Source: Staphylococcus lloydii
GTDB taxonomy: Bacteria > Bacillota > Bacilli > Staphylococcales > Staphylococcaceae
Direction: 5' to 3'
Assembly (NCBI RefSeq): GCF_015775975.1
Contig: NZ_CP064056.1
Span: forward strand, 1,984,001 to 2,048,000
Length of the DNA: 64,000 nt
The position numbers and the translations under genes were made by a program. Shown piece after piece: positions 1 to 6,707 of this stretch. The number at the start of each line of letters is the position of its first letter. The first letter of the stretch is position 1. Under the pieces are notes generated by a model that was not told the origin of the DNA, did not search any database, and was given only the letters and a program-made list of their open reading frames with translations.

Positions 1-16
1 CTTCTGTTAGTGTCAT
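1..16 (-). CDS. Start of a phage gene, possibly terminase small subunit (partial)
   Basis: On the minus strand an ATG at 16 is preceded by a GAGGTG ribosome binding site (about 22-27) and opens a frame beginning MTLTE that leaves the window. Its position just downstream of rinA/rinB is where staphylococcal siphophages carry the terminase small subunit gene. Five codons cannot prove the identity; the start signal is seen, the product is inferred from position. Confidence 0.3.
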
Positions 17-244
17 CAGTGTTCACCTCATTGAGTTAAATGCTAACTCATACCAACACTACATCATGACTGAGAAAGGTATGGATGATGTTCATGTGTA
101 GTGCTGGTATCAATAAGCACAAGTAAAGCACACCACTGATGTGATGTGCTCAAGTGTAGTAAAGGAGTAGTACATAGATACAATCTTTGTACACTATCAT
201 AATAACACTGATTTGTAGGCCATTTGCACAATCAATGCACAATG
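17..244. other. Non-coding stretch between rinA and the packaging genes, with nested stem-loops
   Basis: No gene is seen here. Three inverted repeats are visible: GAGTTA/TAACTC at 34-50; a longer imperfect hairpin whose arms contain CACTACA (about 58-64) and TGTAGTG (about 97-103) with flanking ATACCA/TGGTAT; and AGCACACCAC/GTGATGTGCT at about 127-150. RinA family activators work upstream of the late/packaging genes, so this may be the late promoter and leader. That role is inference. Confidence 0.4.
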
Positions 245-679
245 TTATTTGATACCTGCATGTATCGCTACAGCTTTAACAAAGTTCTTTCTTATCGTAG
301 TTACTGTGTTGCGATGCATATGACACTCTGCTCCTATCTGTTCCATCTTCATCTTCCTATCTTTGTTCCAATACTTTAATCTAATTACACGTTGATGTTC
401 ATCAGGTAACTTATCGTACACATACTCTACTGCTTCAACCATCTCTTCTAAGTTACGTAACATCTTATTCGTAAGTAAACGTGTAGCCATGAGTTCTGTG
501 GTTCTTACGGGTTCTCCTTTCTGTAATGGACCATATACTATATTCGTATCTATATCCTTAGTAGGATTAAGTATCTCCATTCTTAATCTATTTATCTCAC
601 GTTTATTCTCGTGTAAGTTATATATCTCTGATTCAATATACTTAAATGTACCAGGCTTAATATCATAGGATGTGCTCAT
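245..679 (-). CDS. rinA: RinA family phage late transcriptional activator
   Basis: A 144-residue protein with the layout of staphylococcal phage RinA: an N-terminal helical part, then a C-terminal sigma-70 region 4-like helix-turn-helix (about 95-140: DEHQRVIRLKYW followed by QIGAECHMHRNTVTTIRK). RinA activates late (packaging, structural, lysis) genes. It is the last gene of the early leftward operon and overlaps rinB by 4 bp, which suggests translational coupling. The upstream hairpin-rich stretch at 17-244 is a plausible target. Family assignment is strong; the late regulon is outside the window. Confidence 0.85.
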   Translation of the reverse strand: MSTSYDIKPGTFKYIESEIYNLHENKREINRLRMEILNPTKDIDTNIVYGPLQKGEPVRTTELMATRLLTNKMLRNLEEMVEAVEYVYDKLPDEHQRVIRLKYWNKDRKMKMEQIGAECHMHRNTVTTIRKNFVKAVAIHAGIK

Positions 680-867
680 TGAATACCTCCCGTATTGTAG
701 TTATGAACACCGTTCAAATCTGCATGACTGCTGATATCGTAATCACACGGTGCATCTATCTCATCATTAGCTGTTAAGCGTATGATAATCTCATTCGTAA
801 CGTACTTGCTTAGTTCGTACACAGTGAGTAGAGAGATAATATATAGTAAACGTTTAATGAATTTCAT
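676..867 (-). CDS. rinB: RinB-like phage regulator of integrase expression
   Basis: A 63-residue protein resembling phage 11 RinB in its opening (short basic start, hydrophobic stretch, then YELSKYVTNEI and a TANDEIDAP segment). RinB was described as an activator of int expression in staphylococcal phage 11. A strong AAGGAGG site precedes the ATG. The first 20 residues are hydrophobic enough to be membrane-associated. It overlaps rinA, the usual pairing. Resemblance is from memory of the family. Confidence 0.65.
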   Translation of the reverse strand: MKFIKRLLYIISLLTVYELSKYVTNEIIIRLTANDEIDAPCDYDISSHADLNGVHNYNTGGIQ

Positions 868-870
868 AGG

Positions 871-1068
871 TTAGTCCTCCTTAGTTAAATCCATATCAAT
901 AACTTCTGTTCCTTCAGGTAAGATAAATACTCTATAATCTTTTGGCAACACGTCGTTGAAAGCAGTGTTTAATGCTTCTACAGTTTCTTTATTAAATCTC
1001 GCATTCATTACGTATATAACTAATTTCTTTTTATCTGAGTAATAAAATTTACTGTTCATCTCATTCAC
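871..1068 (-). CDS. Small hypothetical phage early protein
   Basis: 65 residues with alternating beta-like segments (KLVIYVMNARF, YRVFILPEGTEVIDMD) and an acidic end. I do not recognise a family. The ATG lies inside the end of the previous gene (8-bp overlap) behind GAAAGGACA, as expected of translationally coupled phage early genes. No catalytic motif is visible. Confidence 0.6.
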   Translation of the reverse strand: MNEMNSKFYYSDKKKLVIYVMNARFNKETVEALNTAFNDVLPKDYRVFILPEGTEVIDMDLTKED

Positions 1069-1273
1069 TGTCCTTTCTATTCTCCTCTGCTTTATGTTTC
1101 AAAAGCTCTATTAATTCATCACTGGCAGGTTTCTTTTCTAAACTTCTATGCCCACTTAATCCACCAGTAGGATAACTATTCTTAGGGTTATTCACATGGT
1201 TACAATCTATCTTGTAAATGGTATAGCAGATGATAGCTACTATTATTACAATGGTAAATAATATGTCTTCCAT
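1061..1273 (-). CDS. Small phage protein with one N-terminal membrane helix
   Basis: 70 residues: a hydrophobic helix at about 4-21 (ILFTIVIIVAIICYTIY) followed by a charged tail ending in ELLKHKAEENRKDSE. This resembles the short single-helix proteins (DUF1514 type) common near rinB in staphylococcal phages, but the match is by architecture only. Its ATG follows directly on the stop codon of the DUF1381-like gene. Confidence 0.6.
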   Translation of the reverse strand: MEDILFTIVIIVAIICYTIYKIDCNHVNNPKNSYPTGGLSGHRSLEKKPASDELIELLKHKAEENRKDSE

Positions 1274-1486
1274 TTACTCACTGTCCTCTCTTATTGCTTG
1301 CAATAATTTATTATTTTTCAATGTATTATTAATTCGCTTAACCAATTTATTGAACCTATATCTTTTAAGCGCCTCTCTCTCACTCTCTGCATCAACCAAC
1401 GTAAACACTTCATTCTCTCTCGCCTTAACCACATCGTGAAAGACTTCGCCTGTATCGTGTGTGGTGGTTTTGATTAGGTATTGCAT
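1274..1486 (-). CDS. DUF1381-like phage protein
   Basis: 70 residues beginning MQYLIKTTTHDTGEVFHDVVKARENEVFTLVDAESEREA in pattern (positions 1-39), which resembles DUF1381: the same xQYL(I/V)TT opening and an FTVVEAES-like segment, followed by a basic helical end. Function unknown. These proteins are a routine part of the small-gene block before rinB in staphylococcal siphophages. Confidence 0.65.
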   Translation of the reverse strand: MQYLIKTTTHDTGEVFHDVVKARENEVFTLVDAESEREALKRYRFNKLVKRINNTLKNNKLLQAIREDSE

Positions 1487-1490
1487 AACA

Positions 1491-1580
1491 TCACTCCTTA
1501 TTTAGTACATCTTTAATACGTTCTACGATGTCTTTAGTATTCTTTGAGGCCTTCTTATTATTTTCTGATTTTTGTTGCAT
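1491..1580 (-). CDS. Very short phage ORF (29 aa), possibly a remnant
   Basis: A 29-residue frame starting MQQKSENNKKASKNTKDIV and ending VLNKE, lysine/asparagine-rich and helical. Its ATG lies inside the last codons of the upstream HNH gene (23-bp overlap), and its stop is just before the DUF1381-like gene. It could be a genuine tiny coupled gene or the end of a gene displaced by the homing endonuclease. The evidence is an open frame and tight packing only. Confidence 0.35.
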   Translation of the reverse strand: MQQKSENNKKASKNTKDIVERIKDVLNKE

Positions 1581-2184
1581 CTAAGTTCTTCCCTTGTTTA
1601 TACATATAATGTACTTTAGAAAATGACATCCCAGTTATTTCAGATATTTCTCCGAGTGTTATTAATCTACCTTGAAAAACAGCTCTTTTAGTAATACTTC
1701 TATTGCGTGTTTGCGTTTTCGCGTCAACCCATCTACAATTATTTGGCTCATAACCCTTTTTGTTATTTATTCTATCTATTGATAGGTTTTCGTCATATCC
1801 GTTAGTTATTGCCCATTTTTTAAAATTACTGAAGTCATCAAGCCATTCTTTACAAATTTTAATACCGCTCCCACCATATCTTTCATAATTATGAGAATTA
1901 GTATAATAGCACCTCTGTTTCATTCCGCGATATATATTGTATAGTCTTGTGTTTGTGTCACCATGAGTTGCGTTCTTTTTACCACGCCTTTTAGTTACCT
2001 CTTTTCTATAACAACCACAAGATTTTACATGCCCATTTCTAATAGATTTGCCTGTAACTTCAAATATATTTCCACATCTACACTTGCATAACCACTTAGC
2101 CCTTTTATCACTATTCGTGCCACTTCTTTTTAAAACTTCACAACCATTAAATCTATGCCCTCTCATATTTTTAACTGTTCCCAT
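1558..2184 (-). CDS. HNH homing endonuclease, free-standing
   Basis: 208 residues. A four-cysteine zinc-ribbon-like N-terminus (CKCRCGNIFEV ... KSCGC, about 33-58) is followed by the YNIYRGMKQRCYYTNSHNYERYGGSGI block, then LSIDRINNKKGYEPNNCRW, the signature of phage HNH homing enzymes of the I-TwoI/SPO1 type, and a C-terminal DNA-binding segment (LGEISEITGMSFSKVHYMYKQG). Such genes insert between phage genes and spread by cutting uninserted relatives. It overlaps the MazG-like gene by 14 bp and no intron core was found next to it, so it looks free-standing. Confidence 0.88.
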   Translation of the reverse strand: MGTVKNMRGHRFNGCEVLKRSGTNSDKRAKWLCKCRCGNIFEVTGKSIRNGHVKSCGCYRKEVTKRRGKKNATHGDTNTRLYNIYRGMKQRCYYTNSHNYERYGGSGIKICKEWLDDFSNFKKWAITNGYDENLSIDRINNKKGYEPNNCRWVDAKTQTRNRSITKRAVFQGRLITLGEISEITGMSFSKVHYMYKQGKNLDATKIRK

Positions 2185-2491
2185 TTAAATCACTTTCTTT
2201 AATAAAGGTACTATTTATAGTACGTCCTTTCCTTTTACTGATTTCGTCATATGCGTACTGTAAACACTCCTCTAATGTCATTCCATGTTGTTGGGCTAGT
2301 ATAATTAACGTCACTACTGTATCGCCTATACCATCTTTTAAATCGTCTAACTTGTTACGTGATAATGCTGCACCCACTTCGCCAGCTTCTTCATAAAACT
2401 TTAATGCTTGTCTATCTGGATTACCTTTGTGTAAGTCTTTATCTATTGACCATTGTTCTACAGATTTGATTAATTGATCTATGTTAGTCAT
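2171..2491 (-). CDS. MazG-like nucleotide pyrophosphohydrolase
   Basis: 106 residues. An all-helical MazG-like domain with the metal-binding pattern KFYEEAGEVGAALSRN (about 31-46) and, one turn later, DLKDGIGDTVVTLIILAQQHG (about 50-70), i.e. the EExxE...ExxD-type arrangement of MazG-related dNTP/NTP pyrophosphohydrolases. In phages these are thought to adjust host nucleotide or alarmone pools. It occupies a slot where many staphylococcal phages carry dUTPase. Substrate unknown. Confidence 0.8.
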   Translation of the reverse strand: MTNIDQLIKSVEQWSIDKDLHKGNPDRQALKFYEEAGEVGAALSRNKLDDLKDGIGDTVVTLIILAQQHGMTLEECLQYAYDEISKRKGRTINSTFIKESDLNGNS

Positions 2492-2695
2492 TTACTCGTC
2501 CTCCTGGATAAACCTAACTTGATACGGTTCAACAACTCTCAATTCGTTCTCGTATTCTATAACTGCTACTGGAAAAGAAATCTGTCCAGACTGTCCTCCA
2601 ACAGTCACAGCGGTATAAGGTCTTGCCGATTGAAATACGCCATGAAATTTATTCTTATTGATATCGTAAATACGTTTTGTTTCTACTTCGCTCAT
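2492..2695 (-). CDS. Hypothetical phage early protein
   Basis: 67 residues, mostly beta-like (KFHGVFQSARPYTAVTVGG ... SFPVAVIEYENELRVVEPYQVRFI) with an acidic tail. I do not recognise a family; it could be a small SH3-like barrel. It is flush with its neighbours in the leftward early operon. Confidence 0.55.
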   Translation of the reverse strand: MSEVETKRIYDINKNKFHGVFQSARPYTAVTVGGQSGQISFPVAVIEYENELRVVEPYQVRFIQEDE

Positions 2696-2926
2696 CTACT
2701 CGTCCTCCTTATATTCACTTAAAACCGTTTCAATATCACTTTCATACTGACCTGTTATTCTATCTTCATCAGTGGCTTGATTATCTATTTTTAATATTTC
2801 ATCAAACGCCTTTGCTTTATTTACAACTTCATCTACCATTTTCCATATATCGTCAGTGCTATCTCTATCACTCATTGTCAATCCAAATCTCATAGCGTCT
2901 ATAAATTCTTCATACTTATACACCAT
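2696..2926 (-). CDS. DUF1024-like phage protein
   Basis: Starts at MVYKYEEFIDAM, chosen because an AAGGGG site precedes it and it follows the upstream stop codon by one base; a longer frame exists to 2965. The KAKAFDEIL segment is characteristic of DUF1024 proteins of staphylococcal phages. About 76 residues, acidic, helical. Function unknown. Confidence 0.6.
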   Translation of the reverse strand: MVYKYEEFIDAMRFGLTMSDRDSTDDIWKMVDEVVNKAKAFDEILKIDNQATDEDRITGQYESDIETVLSEYKEDE

Positions 2927-2927
2927 A

Positions 2928-3266
2928 CTACCCACGCCCCTTATACATATCTCGTTCCAACTCATTCATCGTATAACTCAACTCATGTAATAAATCATTA
3001 TTACAACGTTCTGCTAGTTTCCCTTGCTTCCATTTGGTAAGTTTCTCCCACATACGCACGTAATCCTCGAGTTTCTGGTTACGTCGCATTAAACGCTCGT
3101 TATTAGCTTTTAATATGGCTATGTCGTCTATTAAAGTATTTCTTTCTCTTTTCATTTCGTGATATTTAATTACTAACGACTGAAATGCTTCTCTATACTG
3201 TTCATCAGTCCATGGTGTCGGTGGTTCTTCTTTAAAGTTACTTAAATCTAATTTATATTCACTCAC
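2928..3266 (-). CDS. Coiled-coil phage early protein
   Basis: 112 residues. Short N-terminal segment, then long charged helices (YHEMKRERNTLIDDIAILKANNERLMRRNQKLEDYVRMWEKL in pattern, about 35-75) predicted by eye to form a coiled coil. No enzymatic motif. Part of the early operon; function unknown. Confidence 0.55.
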   Translation of the reverse strand: MSEYKLDLSNFKEEPPTPWTDEQYREAFQSLVIKYHEMKRERNTLIDDIAILKANNERLMRRNQKLEDYVRMWEKLTKWKQGKLAERCNNDLLHELSYTMNELERDMYKGRG

Positions 3267-3272
3267 TCGCCA

Positions 3273-3467
3273 TCACTCCTTCATTGTTAATCCTCTATCG
3301 ATACAAAACTGTTCAAATGCTGCTTTATCAAACGTACGTCGCTTAAATTCAGTAAACCTTCTATAATGCCCGCATACTGTGCACGCATTACCCACAATAT
3401 GTACGTGGGCAATACGTCGGTTATCTTTGGTTAGGTAATGCTTGTTAGTGAAGTATGTGGATCTCAT
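3273..3467 (-). CDS. Small phage protein with a CxxC motif
   Basis: 64 basic residues with a HVHIVGNACTVCGHYRRF segment (about 22-39). CTVCGH with the preceding histidines could be a zinc knuckle, but only one CxxC is present. I do not recognise a family. Confidence 0.55.
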   Translation of the reverse strand: MRSTYFTNKHYLTKDNRRIAHVHIVGNACTVCGHYRRFTEFKRRTFDKAAFEQFCIDRGLTMKE

Positions 3468-4079
3468 TTACTCACCCTTTTTCTTAGAGTTATCCTGTAA
3501 ATCATGTACTTTCTGTTGTATTCTTACAATATTGACTCCAACCTTTGTAAATTCTGGGTCGTCTTTAATCAACTTCTGCTTGTTTAATCTTGATAGTTCA
3601 CAACGTTTAATTAAAATAAGATTATCCATACTATCATTTAATTTATTACCATCTAAAAACATTAAGTTATAGCCATGTGGTATTTTGCCATTTTCTCTTT
3701 CCCACATCACTCTATGTTTCAATTTCCATCTATCGCTATATCCACCTTCATCAGAAACTTTAATCATTTTATAACCGTCTTTATTAATTCTTACAGCGCC
3801 AACAGGTAAATATGTTTTAGGGACATGACCTTTTTTGAATTGTGTTTTTTCACATTTCTTGTTGTAAATGGGCACACCTTTATTCCATGTAATGTGACCT
3901 TTCTTAAATTGAGTTGTAACACCACATCTTAACTTCATTCGTTTTACTGTACCTCTTACTTGTTCGTACCTTAAATCAGTGTTAAATTCAGCGTTAAACA
4001 TTTTAGTTAATTCATGTATTGGCGTACCTTCTACATTCTGTTTTAGGAACTCTTTTTCTTCGTCAGTCCATCTATGCAC
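3468..4079 (-). CDS. HNH endonuclease with N-terminal helix-turn-helix
   Basis: 203 residues. The N-terminus (RWTDEEKEFLKQNVEGTPIHELTKMFNAEF) is Myb/HTH-like; the middle carries repeated FKKGH-type DNA-contact modules (TQFKKGHITWNKGVP, TQFKKGHVPKT); the nuclease core is LKHRVMWERENGKIPHGYNLMFLDGNKLNDSMDNL. The FLDGN variant in place of HxDGN is common in staphylococcal phage HNH proteins. Probably a second free-standing homing endonuclease. It is flush with both neighbours. Confidence 0.85.
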   Translation of the reverse strand: MHRWTDEEKEFLKQNVEGTPIHELTKMFNAEFNTDLRYEQVRGTVKRMKLRCGVTTQFKKGHITWNKGVPIYNKKCEKTQFKKGHVPKTYLPVGAVRINKDGYKMIKVSDEGGYSDRWKLKHRVMWERENGKIPHGYNLMFLDGNKLNDSMDNLILIKRCELSRLNKQKLIKDDPEFTKVGVNIVRIQQKVHDLQDNSKKKGE

Positions 4080-4081
4080 AC

Positions 4082-4318
4082 CTAAACACCACCATTTAGT
4101 AACTTAGGCATTTTCCCATCTGCATTCATTTGATCGTCAGCAAACTTTTGCGCTTGTAATACGAGTTGCCCATTATCTATAATCCCTTTTGCGATATTAG
4201 ATACTGCTTTAGAACGTTCAATTTCTTCTTTTAATTCTTCGCCTTTAATTTCTTCGTCGTTCAATCTCTCTAGTTGTGCAAATAAATGATTGTTTAAGTC
4301 ACCAAGTGTGTTTTGCAT
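4082..4318 (-). CDS. Conserved helical phage early protein
   Basis: 78 residues, largely helical (LNNHLFAQLERLNDEEIKGEELKEEIERSKAVSNIAKGIID in pattern), ending KLLNGGV. It looks like the small conserved protein found near the replication genes of many Gram-positive siphophages. Function unknown. Confidence 0.6.
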   Translation of the reverse strand: MQNTLGDLNNHLFAQLERLNDEEIKGEELKEEIERSKAVSNIAKGIIDNGQLVLQAQKFADDQMNADGKMPKLLNGGV

Positions 4319-4508
4319 TTTTTCTCTCTCCTATCGCTATGTCGTAACTATCATCGATACGTACTTCATGCTGCCCAACTAATACTTCGGCATATGGTTT
4401 ATCATCGTTATAAACTAAGTTAGTAACTGTAGCCGGATATGAAATGCTCGTACCAGGTTCGATAAACCAAATGTAATCATCTAGGTTTAGATCAATTATT
4501 TTCATCAC
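4299..4508 (-). CDS. Hypothetical phage early protein
   Basis: 69 residues with beta-like composition (DYIWFIEPGTSISYPATVTNLVY ... AEVLVGQHEVRIDDSYDIAIG). The second methionine may be the true start. Overlaps both neighbours by a few bases, typical of coupled phage genes. No family recognised. Confidence 0.5.
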   Translation of the reverse strand: MMKIIDLNLDDYIWFIEPGTSISYPATVTNLVYNDDKPYAEVLVGQHEVRIDDSYDIAIGERKNAKHTW

Positions 4509-5179
4509 TTTGCCACCTCCTTACATTTGAATGTGTAACTCTCCCACAGATACTTCGCATACTTACTTTCAGTATGTTTCTGTGGCACTTGGAAAAGATG
4601 GGGCTTCTTCTCACGATGACGTTCTGCCTTATACGCCTGCACTTTCTTCTCAATATATTCATCTTCCATTTCATCGAACACATCAGCTTCTCCTGTTGTT
4701 CTTACACCATTGATGTAGACAACAGTGCCTGTTGGTACGATGTCGTAAATGCCACCCTTTCTTAATGTATTACGTATACTTTGTGGACTGATTCCTTGCT
4801 CTTGTAAGTCAGGTAACTCATCGTAAGGTATATGATAAAAATGTTTATTAACTTTAATCTGTAAGCAAATGGTATTATCCATAGTGACGTATGCTTTGCT
4901 TAAATTTGTCGCCAGGTCATAATCCCAACCAGCATCTAAACGTTTTTGTACGAGTTTCAAATTCAAATTTCGGCTGATTATATTATTTCTTTCTTCTGTA
5001 GTTATTTCATGTGCTTCACCGTTATATGTGAACATATTAGTCTTTCTGTAATCTTTACCATTAAGCAAGTCATCATCACGTAAACCTTGTTGGTTATATC
5101 TATATTCCAACGTGCCATAACTAATGCCTGTACGTCTCGCTAATTCTCGTATTGAAATTTCTTCGCCTTTAAATATCAT
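4505..5179 (-). CDS. Phage protein with N-terminal helix-turn-helix
   Basis: 224 residues. The first 35 residues (ISIRELARRTGISYGTLEYRY) form a clear helix-turn-helix, and a second HTH-like segment lies at about 126-145 (ISPQSIRNTLRKGG). The middle has a beta-rich stretch. It may be a DNA-binding regulator of the early region, but no characterised relative is recognised. Confidence 0.6.
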   Translation of the reverse strand: MIFKGEEISIRELARRTGISYGTLEYRYNQQGLRDDDLLNGKDYRKTNMFTYNGEAHEITTEERNNIISRNLNLKLVQKRLDAGWDYDLATNLSKAYVTMDNTICLQIKVNKHFYHIPYDELPDLQEQGISPQSIRNTLRKGGIYDIVPTGTVVYINGVRTTGEADVFDEMEDEYIEKKVQAYKAERHREKKPHLFQVPQKHTESKYAKYLWESYTFKCKEVAK

Positions 5180-5181
5180 TG

Positions 5182-5376
5182 TTATATCCCCCTGTCAGTA
5201 ATGGTCGGTTCCTCTATCCATCGAATCTTGCCATCTGTATAATCTTCTTTATTTGTTTGCATGTGATTGTATATTTGTTCTTCCAGTTCCCAGTTATCAT
5301 CATTAGGATGAGCTGGAAATGTAATCGTCTTTTCAAACTCGACGTTATATTTAATCTTGATTGTTTCTTCATCCAT
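5182..5376 (-). CDS. Hypothetical phage early protein
   Basis: The start at MDEETIKIKYNV is preferred: it has an AGAGAGGTG ribosome binding site six bases upstream. A GTG three codons earlier would overlap that site. About 64 residues, acidic, beta-rich. No family recognised. Confidence 0.5.
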   Translation of the reverse strand: MDEETIKIKYNVEFEKTITFPAHPNDDNWELEEQIYNHMQTNKEDYTDGKIRWIEEPTITDRGI

Positions 5377-5851
5377 TGAGATCACCTCTCTGTATGTGAT
5401 ACATCTGCGCTATGCGGTATAAATCATTAATCTCAGTCGATACTGCGTTTAAATCTTTTTCAAGCTCAACGATATGTTCAGCGATTGATGCTACTACTTT
5501 AGGATTACGCGCTTTTAATTCACGTATCTTTGCTTCATATATTTCAATTTGTGTTTCTTTCTTACGTTTCAGTAAAGGTTTTAGTTTGCGTTTAAATTTA
5601 TTAACAATCGTCTTAACCACATCATGTTTAAAATCTCTTAACTGCTGATCGTTGTAGTAAGATATTGTGACAACCATTTTGTCTTTAAGGACTATAAGAT
5701 AATCACCATATCTAATATTGCCATCTTCCAAAGGTATGCCCCGTTCAATCGCAAGGTTCGTCCATGCTTTAGGGTCTCCTTTACGTACACGTTGATGGAA
5801 CCTGTCGTGTGCATGTTTGGTTAAAGTGTATTTAGTTTTGATTGAGATCAC
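5369..5851 (-). CDS. Hypothetical phage protein, basic with C-terminal coiled coil
   Basis: 160 residues. The N-terminus (YTLTKHAHDRFHQRVRKGDP) has a histidine/arginine-rich pattern, the centre is a strongly basic helix (VNKFKRKLKPLLKRKKETQ) and the end is coiled coil. No family recognised. The only conventional start is GTG at 5851; its leader repeats that of the downstream gene, with ATC where that gene has ATG, so the start is uncertain. It is the first gene after the repeat-rich non-coding block. Confidence 0.5.
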   Translation of the reverse strand: MISIKTKYTLTKHAHDRFHQRVRKGDPKAWTNLAIERGIPLEDGNIRYGDYLIVLKDKMVVTISYYNDQQLRDFKHDVVKTIVNKFKRKLKPLLKRKKETQIEIYEAKIRELKARNPKVVASIAEHIVELEKDLNAVSTEINDLYRIAQMYHIQRGDLNG

Positions 5852-6234
5852 CTTCTATGCAGAGTAGTTATTCAATGATTCAGACAAGAGTTACATAAAT
5901 TATCAACATGTAACCAAATGTAACTATTTTGTAACTCTTGCTTTCTTACTCTCCCAAGGGATATAGTATATTAGTTATATAGTTATATCTTTTCTAAAGT
6001 TAAAAGTATTTCTATAAAGAGAGATGTAATTTTTGTGTCTATATTCTCTGAGAAAAAATCATAATCGTTATTTGTTGTAACTTTTGAACCAAATCGCTAC
6101 AACCCTTACTCTCTCAAGGTATGCGCCGGTTACATTTCTCAAAAAAGCATGTAACCGAAACGTAACTGTAAACTGTAAAAGTTCTCTATCCCTTGCGGGA
6201 GTAGTGATTATCTTATTTCAAAAAAGTAACCGCA
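5852..6234. repeat. Non-coding block with iteron-like GTAAC repeats; candidate phage origin or regulatory region
   Basis: No gene. At least eight copies of a GTAAC core in both orientations: GTTACAT 5890-5896, ATGTAACC 5908-5915, ATGTAACT 5918-5925, GTAACT 5931-5936, GTAACT 6077-6082, CGGTTACAT 6127-6135, ATGTAACCG 6149-6157, CGTAACT 6161-6167, GTAACCG 6226-6232. The pair at 6127/6149 is a perfect 9-bp inverted repeat. A second motif, ACTCTCCCAAGGGAT, appears at 5948, as ACTCTCTCAAGGTAT at 6108, and inverted at about 6189-6203. The block lies two small genes downstream of the primase-helicase and next to an HTH protein gene, a common place for phage replication origins. Confidence 0.6.
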
Positions 6235-6522
6235 CTATGAATTTTTATCTCTTTGATGTGGAGAATAAATATATTCAGGTATTTTTACATATTCGCTTAG
6301 TTCATAAACCCATCTTTTCTTAGCCAACCTACCCATTTGTAATGCATCACATAAATTTGCAATTTGATGTACACCTGTAAAGTAGTATTCGCCTTTTTCT
6401 ATATTCTGAATTCGTTTCAAACTTAATCCTGATTTAATACTCACATCACTTTGAGTAAGATTATGTCTTTTTCGTACTTTATTCATCACTTCATTGAATG
6501 GAACTTTAGGCACTTTATTCAC
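6235..6522 (-). CDS. XRE-type helix-turn-helix protein
   Basis: 95 residues with a Cro/CI-type HTH at about 11-55 (VMNKVRKRHNLTQSDVSIKSGLSLKRIQNIEKGEY). The rest is a short helical tail. It borders the GTAAC repeat block, so it may bind those repeats to control replication or its own operon. That link is inference from position. Confidence 0.7.
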   Translation of the reverse strand: MNKVPKVPFNEVMNKVRKRHNLTQSDVSIKSGLSLKRIQNIEKGEYYFTGVHQIANLCDALQMGRLAKKRWVYELSEYVKIPEYIYSPHQRDKNS

Positions 6523-6704
6523 CCCAAATCAATATATTCGTGATCAGCATATTCATTGAGTTCGATTCTTGCACCTTCTTGGTAAGCTTTGATGAATTCG
6601 TCTTCAGTTTCAAAATCTTCCATTGTAATTGTGTTATCAAATACAACCTTGCAATGTTTGATAATGCTATATAGATCTTCTATTTCTTTAATCGATACTT
6701 TCAT
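6519..6704 (-). CDS. Small acidic phage protein
   Basis: 61 acidic residues (SIKEIEDLYSIIKHCKVVF, then ETEDEFIKAYQEGARIELNEY). Overlaps the HTH gene by 4 bp and follows the primase-helicase gene by 3 bp. No family recognised. Confidence 0.55.
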   Translation of the reverse strand: MKVSIKEIEDLYSIIKHCKVVFDNTITMEDFETEDEFIKAYQEGARIELNEYADHEYIDLG

Positions 6705-6707
6705 TGT

